A DNA stretch of 64,000 nt, from the NCBI RefSeq assembly GCF_000311785.1, contig NZ_HE978546.1:1-64000 (forward strand). The letters run 5' to 3'. The notes below the pieces were generated by a model, which was not told where the DNA came from, searched no databases, and saw only the letters and a program-made list of their open reading frames with translations. How positions within the stretch are numbered: the stretch's first letter is position 1; the number at the start of each line of letters is the position of its first letter. The stretch is from Brevibacillus massiliensis (GTDB lineage: Bacteria; Bacillota; Bacilli; Brevibacillales; Brevibacillaceae). Position numbers and translations under genes: made by a program. Below, piece by piece: positions 60,336 through 64,000 of this stretch.

Positions 60336-61463
60336 TTATTTTTTCCCTTTTCCCTTAATGTTTTCGTCCCAGTACTGCATCCAGTCTTTTTCTTTCTCCG
60401 CCATCACGTCCCAGTCGAGGTCGAGCGGCTTCAGCTCCATATCCTTCATCCAGTCCGGCAAGCTGTCTTTATTGATGTCCGTGCGTGTCGGGATCTGGTA
60501 GCGCTCATTCGCCAGCTTTAACGCCACCTCTTCGCTGAACAGATGCTCGTAAAACTTCTTGGCCGCATCCATGTTTTTGGCGCCTTTGACGATGCCGACG
60601 CCGTCGACGAGGATCGGAGCGCCGCTGGCCGGATAGATGAAGTCAAAGGGATGGTTGTTCTGCTTGCTCTGCAGCAGCACGTCCTGCAGATTCCACAGGG
60701 ATATCGCGCCTTCCTGGCGATCCAGCTTCAGGTACAGGTTGGTCGGGTCCTGGGTGTATTCCTTGGTGTTGGCGTCCAGTTTTTTCAGCCATTCATAGCC
60801 TTTTTCCGGCGTGTCCGCCCCTTGGCGGTAGATCATCGCGGAATAGATCGTCCGCATCGTCCCAGAGACCAGGACGCCGCGAATCACGATCTTGTCCTTG
60901 TATTTGGGATCGAGCAGGTCGTCCCAATCTTTTGGCGCATCCTCTTTCTTGATCGCCTGCGGATTGTACATGATGACCTCCGGCAGAAGCATTTCACCGT
61001 ACCAAAAGTCGCCCGGGTCCTTGTACTCATCCGGCACCTTGTCGGCGAAACTGGGTTTATAACTCTCCAGCAAGCCCTCATTTACTGCTGCGCTGAACGC
61101 CGATTGCGTCCCGCCCCACCAAAAATCGGCCTGCGGGTTGGCCTTCTCGGCGCGGATCCGCTCCAGGATCTGCTGCGCCCCCATGGTGTAAAACTCGACT
61201 TCGATATCGGGATACTTCTCTTGAAACGAGGGCTGAACAATTTCAAAAATATTCTTGTCCCGTGCCGTGTAAATGACCAGCTTTTGCTTCTCGGGCGGCT
61301 TTGGCGCTTCTGTCTTCGGCTGTTCGTTCTGCGGTGCCGGAGCGCTGCCATCAGCCGGCTTCGCCTCCTGTCCCGCTCCGCAGGCGGTCATGATGACCAA
61401 CAGACAGCTGGCACTGATGGCGCCCAGCCATTTCCTTGCTGACGTACGGAATCCCTTTTTCAC
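60336..61463 (-). CDS. Orphan AfuA-type ABC binding lipoprotein
   Basis: A 375-residue extracellular binding protein. Signal peptide with lipobox IMTACGAGQ is followed by a Pro/Glu/Ala-rich linker (about residues 30-58) and a binding domain starting KLVIYTARDKNIFEIVQPSFQ, with QADFWWGGTQSAFSAAV near 125. The family covers Fe(III), AEP and spermidine-type binders. GTG start, GGGGGA upstream. No permease or ATPase is adjacent, so it may feed another importer or act as a sensor partner. Confidence 0.88.
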   Translation of the reverse strand: MKKGFRTSARKWLGAISASCLLVIMTACGAGQEAKPADGSAPAPQNEQPKTEAPKPPEKQKLVIYTARDKNIFEIVQPSFQEKYPDIEVEFYTMGAQQILERIRAEKANPQADFWWGGTQSAFSAAVNEGLLESYKPSFADKVPDEYKDPGDFWYGEMLLPEVIMYNPQAIKKEDAPKDWDDLLDPKYKDKIVIRGVLVSGTMRTIYSAMIYRQGADTPEKGYEWLKKLDANTKEYTQDPTNLYLKLDRQEGAISLWNLQDVLLQSKQNNHPFDFIYPASGAPILVDGVGIVKGAKNMDAAKKFYEHLFSEEVALKLANERYQIPTRTDINKDSLPDWMKDMELKPLDLDWDVMAEKEKDWMQYWDENIKGKGKK

Positions 61464-61568
61464 GAAAATCCCCCCTGATTCCTATGAACTGCCTGGAATG
61501 ATCTAAATATATGTGTGATTCATTTCCGCATTCCATCATTCGCCAAATTCCTTTGGATTCCTCCCCGC

Positions 61569-61604
61569 AAAAAAGAAGACGGCCCTTTCTACATCAGGGT
61601 CGTC
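61569..61604 (-). terminator. Rho-independent terminator
   Basis: On the minus strand GACGACCCT and AGGGCCGTC pair, followed by TTCTTTTTTG. The flavin-oxidoreductase relic's stop codon falls in its loop, so it terminates the UPF0316 transcript. Confidence 0.8.
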
Positions 61605-61790
61605 CCATCCCGCCTTTGCTTATAGGGTTCGAACATCTTGGTCCCATAAGGATGAACAGCCGCCGCCAGTTTTTCGTAATACGGGATGACGCCGTCATGG
61701 TGGGCCGCAATCGTATCCGAGGTCATGGAGGCACTGGGATGCACGGCATTCGCCTCAAGCACGATTAATCCTGCCCCGCCAGAAGCCCCC
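61589..61790 (-). pseudogene. Old-yellow-enzyme/FadH-type fragment
   Basis: About 65 codons matching an internal N-terminal piece of NADH:flavin oxidoreductases: GGAGLIVLEANAVHPSASM (compare the family's substrate loop GLI-x-EA-x-VHPSG), then DGVIPYYEKLAAAVHPYGTK. It lacks a start, the beginning of the barrel and everything after the third strand. It overlaps the end of the UPF0316 gene in another frame and ends in a terminator loop. A decayed remnant. Confidence 0.7.
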
Positions 61791-62264
61791 GACAGAATGT
61801 GTGATGTCATAAGAGATAATGAAGGCCTTGGCATCTGTCTGTTTGATCGACGACAGCAGATCGGCGTATTCTTTGCGCTTTGCGATGACCAGGTAGACCT
61901 TCCTGTAACCGCTTGCGCCTTGCCCCATCCAGGTGGTCACTCCGTATCCTCTGTCCCGCAGCTTTTGCTCCAATTCAAGCTCGTTGTCAGTGATGATCTG
62001 CAGTCCGATGTACCCCAAGGCGATTTTTTGTTCAATATAGGTTCCCAGCAAAATTCCGATCCCGTAAGATGCGCTGTAGATAATAATGCCCCAAAACGAT
62101 TCGAGGTTGTTCAGCACAAGGGCAAGCCCGTAGATGTACACCAGAATTTCAATCGTGCCGATCATGGCAGCCAGTAGCTTCCGGCCCTTGATCATCAGTA
62201 CTACCCGAAAGGAATTAAGCGAAACGTACGTAATTTGAATGAGACCCATCAACACGTAAACCAT
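61755..62264 (-). CDS. UPF0316/DUF2179 membrane protein
   Basis: A 169-residue protein with three N-terminal helices (about residues 1-75, VLMGLIQITYVSLNSFRVVLM) and a C-terminal cytosolic DUF2179-like domain (LQIITDNELELEQKLRDRGYG, VYLVIAKRKEYADL). Function of the family is unknown; DUF2179 domains resemble small-ligand sensors. The last residues (GGFWRGRINRA) run into the flavin-oxidoreductase remnant, so the natural C-terminus may have been replaced at that junction. Confidence 0.85.
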   Translation of the reverse strand: MVYVLMGLIQITYVSLNSFRVVLMIKGRKLLAAMIGTIEILVYIYGLALVLNNLESFWGIIIYSASYGIGILLGTYIEQKIALGYIGLQIITDNELELEQKLRDRGYGVTTWMGQGASGYRKVYLVIAKRKEYADLLSSIKQTDAKAFIISYDITHSVGGFWRGRINRA

Positions 62265-62353
62265 TGTCCTCGACCCCAGTCCCTCGTCATTGGTGCAGCC
62301 TGTTTTTTTTATCGGATGTTTGAAATCGTTTGCAACATTTCAGTCGTAAACCG

Positions 62354-63007
62354 TCATGGACATATCATTAAATCAATATGCTCCTTAAGCGCTTGGATCG
62401 CTTTGTTCAGATCACCCGTTCGGCAGACTTGCAGCAGCTTCTCATGCGGCTCGACGAACTCGGCCAAGTACTGGTCGGGATTTTTCTGCTCCAAGTGCTG
62501 GTAGGCGTAGTGCAGACGGATGCGATTCATGATCGTCTCCCAGACCGTGGTGATGCTCTCCATCCCTGATGACTCAATCATCACCTGGTGGAATTGAAGA
62601 TCCAGTTCAACGATCATATACAGTTCCTGCAGGATAACCCCCTTTTTCATCTCCTGGATGATGCTGGCGAGTGTGTCAAACGTTTGCTCATTCCATAAAT
62701 GAAGCCCCTTTTTCAGCGCATGCGTCTCCATGTTCCTTCGCATCGGAATCAGCAGTTCGACGACTTCTTCCTCCGATATGGCGGCCACTTTTGTCTCCTT
62801 GTACGGGGTCGATATGACGTAGCCTTCCATTTCAAGCTGTTGAATGGCCTCCCGGATCGGCCCCCGGCTCACCCCCAGATCGCTTGCAAGCTGGGTTTCC
62901 GTGAGTTTGTCGCCTGGACGCAAATTCCCCTGAAAAATCAACCTCCGAATCTCATTGGCGATACGGTACCTCATGGAGGATTTGGCAATGCTATGTTTCA
63001 AATCCAT
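62354..63007 (-). CDS. GntR-family (FCD) transcriptional regulator
   Basis: A 217-residue FadR-subfamily regulator. The winged helix-turn-helix spans about residues 10-75 (RPGDKLTETQLASDLGVSRGPIREAI) and the all-helical FCD ligand domain follows, with metal-binding His candidates in LDLQFHQVM and EPHEKLL. ATG with AGGAAAG upstream is chosen over one eight codons earlier. Such regulators usually respond to organic acids. It is 186 bp left of the SSS symporter unit and may control it. Confidence 0.9.
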   Translation of the reverse strand: MDLKHSIAKSSMRYRIANEIRRLIFQGNLRPGDKLTETQLASDLGVSRGPIREAIQQLEMEGYVISTPYKETKVAAISEEEVVELLIPMRRNMETHALKKGLHLWNEQTFDTLASIIQEMKKGVILQELYMIVELDLQFHQVMIESSGMESITTVWETIMNRIRLHYAYQHLEQKNPDQYLAEFVEPHEKLLQVCRTGDLNKAIQALKEHIDLMICP

Positions 63008-63131
63008 CACTCTTTCCTGACGAAACAAAAATTGTTGTTGCGGTGTAAGTTGTTAGATTGTTAATTGTAGACAACGTTCCGTGTTTCGATATTACAATAT
63101 TACGATTATTTTGTAAACGGTTGATTTCGAC

Positions 63132-63180
63132 AAAAAAGGACGTCCCAAGCGGATTGACCGATCCGTTCGGGACATCCTTT
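63132..63180 (-). terminator. Terminator of symporter operon
   Basis: On the minus strand AAGGATGTCCCGAACGGAT pairs with ATCCGCTTGGGACGTCCTT around a short loop, followed by TTTT. It lies 13 bp past the small accessory gene. Confidence 0.9.
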
Positions 63181-63192
63181 ATGCCTGCCCTG

Positions 63193-63336
63193 TTACTCCT
63201 CTTGACCCGTCCTGTTCCTGCGCATGCCAAGCTGCCCGATGATTTCCCGAATGGATACCACCGCAATGAACAGCATGCCGGCACCGCCCCAGAGAAAGAC
63301 CAGCCAGTTGTAAAACACATACATCGACAGCGACAT
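63193..63336 (-). CDS. Symporter small accessory protein
   Basis: A 47-residue membrane peptide with one hydrophobic helix (YNWLVFLWGGAGMLFIAVVS) and a basic then acidic tail (RRNRTGQEE). The ATG follows GGGGGGAG by four bases. It starts 11 bp after the SSS symporter stop and precedes the operon terminator. Short single-helix proteins of this kind are known partners of sodium:solute symporters; the assignment rests on size, topology and position. Confidence 0.82.
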   Translation of the reverse strand: MSLSMYVFYNWLVFLWGGAGMLFIAVVSIREIIGQLGMRRNRTGQEE

Positions 63337-63347
63337 GCTTCTCCCCC

Positions 63348-64000
63348 CTACATCTTGACCCGGTGCTCAGGCTGATAGCGCTTCAGCTTCCCAAAGTCGA
63401 ATCTGCTCGTGGAAAACGGCAGCGACAGCAGGATCAGCAGAAACGGCACGCCCAGCGACAGCATATTGCCGACAAACCAGTTGATGTCGTCATCGGAAAT
63501 GGCAAAGTAAGCAGCCAAACCAGCCGCCAATCCGAGAAAAATGGACGCAAACGCTGCCCGGGTGTGCAGCCTTGGCGACCAAAGGCCGATGATCAGGGCT
63601 GCGGTCGGAGCGGCGAACAAGATCCCGCTGAAGATATCGAGCTTTAACAAGGAGACCCCGTCGAGCAGCATGGCACACAGCCCGATGATGATGCCCGCCA
63701 GCAGGGTAACCCTTTTGCCGAACCTCGTCTGCTCCTTCTCTTCCGCCTGCCGGTTGATATATTTTTTGTAAAAATCGATCGTAAACATCGCCTGGACGCC
63801 GGCCAGGCCGTTGCCGCCCGTAGTCAAGCCCGCCATGAAGATCAGGATGACAAACGCAGCCGCTCCGTAGCTGCCGAGGAAGTGGCTGAAAATATACGGC
63901 GCCGCACCAGTCGAGACAGCCAGTTCTTCGGGTGTCACGCGAAGGGCGAACACGCCGCCGCCCACAACATTTCCGAAGATGATCGGGATGGGCAGCCAGG
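63348..64000 (-). CDS. SSS-family sodium:solute symporter (partial)
   Basis: The C-terminal 217 codons of a sodium:solute symporter; the 5' part lies beyond the right edge. Visible are LTTGGNGLAGVQAMFTIDFY, a loop helix region at YINRQAEEKEQTRFGK, and five to six hydrophobic segments ending FDFGKLKRYQPEHRVKM. Substrate cannot be told from this portion. It is transcribed with the small accessory gene. Confidence 0.9.
   Translation of the reverse strand, partial: WLPIPIIFGNVVGGGVFALRVTPEELAVSTGAAPYIFSHFLGSYGAAAFVILIFMAGLTTGGNGLAGVQAMFTIDFYKKYINRQAEEKEQTRFGKRVTLLAGIIIGLCAMLLDGVSLLKLDIFSGILFAAPTAALIIGLWSPRLHTRAAFASIFLGLAAGLAAYFAISDDDINWFVGNMLSLGVPFLLILLSLPFSTSRFDFGKLKRYQPEHRVKM

Noticed and set aside
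1-64000. CRISPR arrays, insertion sequences, tRNA or rRNA genes
   Set aside because: No regularly spaced repeats, transposase motifs, terminal inverted repeats of IS size or T-loop GGTTCRANNCC stems were seen by reading both strands; a software scan was not possible.

Overview
The window is a 64 kb chromosomal segment of a Gram-positive spore-former of the order Bacillales. Support comes from strong AGGAGG-type ribosome binding sites, frequent TTG and GTG starts, lipobox lipoproteins, a guanine-type purine riboswitch on xpt-pbuX, and ykfB/ykfC. Gene content and an apparently mid-50s percent G+C resemble Brevibacillus or a relative, but this is inference, not a species call. Almost everything is on the minus strand, so operons read from high to low coordinates.

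Layout. (1) 0.3-9.4 kb: beta-oxidation cluster (acyl-CoA dehydrogenase, 3-hydroxyacyl-CoA dehydrogenase, thiolase, acyl-CoA ligase, two 4HBT thioesterases, enoyl-CoA hydratase) with a GAF-PucR regulator. (2) 9.6-11.6 kb: ykfB-ykfC murein-peptide recycling pair. (3) 12-22.4 kb: secreted or membrane proteins, riboswitch-controlled xpt-pbuX, a MalT/LuxR relic, two small ORFs and an MHS-type permease. (4) 22.5-25.6 kb: sugar-type ABC importer without its ATPase. (5) 25.7-30.6 kb: bacterial microcompartment (BMC) operon with three shell families, a vertex protein, acylating aldehyde dehydrogenase, PduL and a flavoprotein-like cargo candidate. (6) 30.7-38.6 kb: 2-aminoethylphosphonate (AEP) operon with importer, PhnX, PhnW, a saccharopine-dehydrogenase-like enzyme and a DeoR regulator. 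(7) 39.5-45.8 kb: TRAP transporter with thiolase, DUF35 protein, acyl-CoA ligase and PPC-domain protein. (8) 46-54.7 kb: liv-type ABC importer, a PAS-sigma54 activator, a 3-hydroxybutyrate dehydrogenase and a truncated secreted hydrolase. (9) 54.7-60.2 kb: ethanolamine genes eutH, eutC, eutB, an APC permease and a 45-residue membrane peptide. (10) 60.3-64 kb: orphan binding protein, UPF0316 protein, flavin-oxidoreductase relic, GntR regulator, and an SSS symporter with its small accessory protein, running off the right edge.

Two systems stand out. First, the BMC operon lies directly downstream of the AEP genes on the same strand. PhnX releases acetaldehyde, the substrate of the BMC aldehyde dehydrogenase, while EutBC, the classical acetaldehyde source, is 26 kb away. 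This suggests a shared acetaldehyde metabolosome fed by both phosphonate and ethanolamine. Second, three sigma54 (-24/-12) promoters sit 64-69 bp from copies of a palindrome TGTCTC-N6-GAGACA. They drive the liv-type importer, the 3-hydroxybutyrate dehydrogenase and the secreted hydrolase, and the one sigma54 activator gene lies between them. This is a compact regulon readable from sequence alone, plausibly for uptake and oxidation of a hydroxy acid such as 3-hydroxybutyrate.
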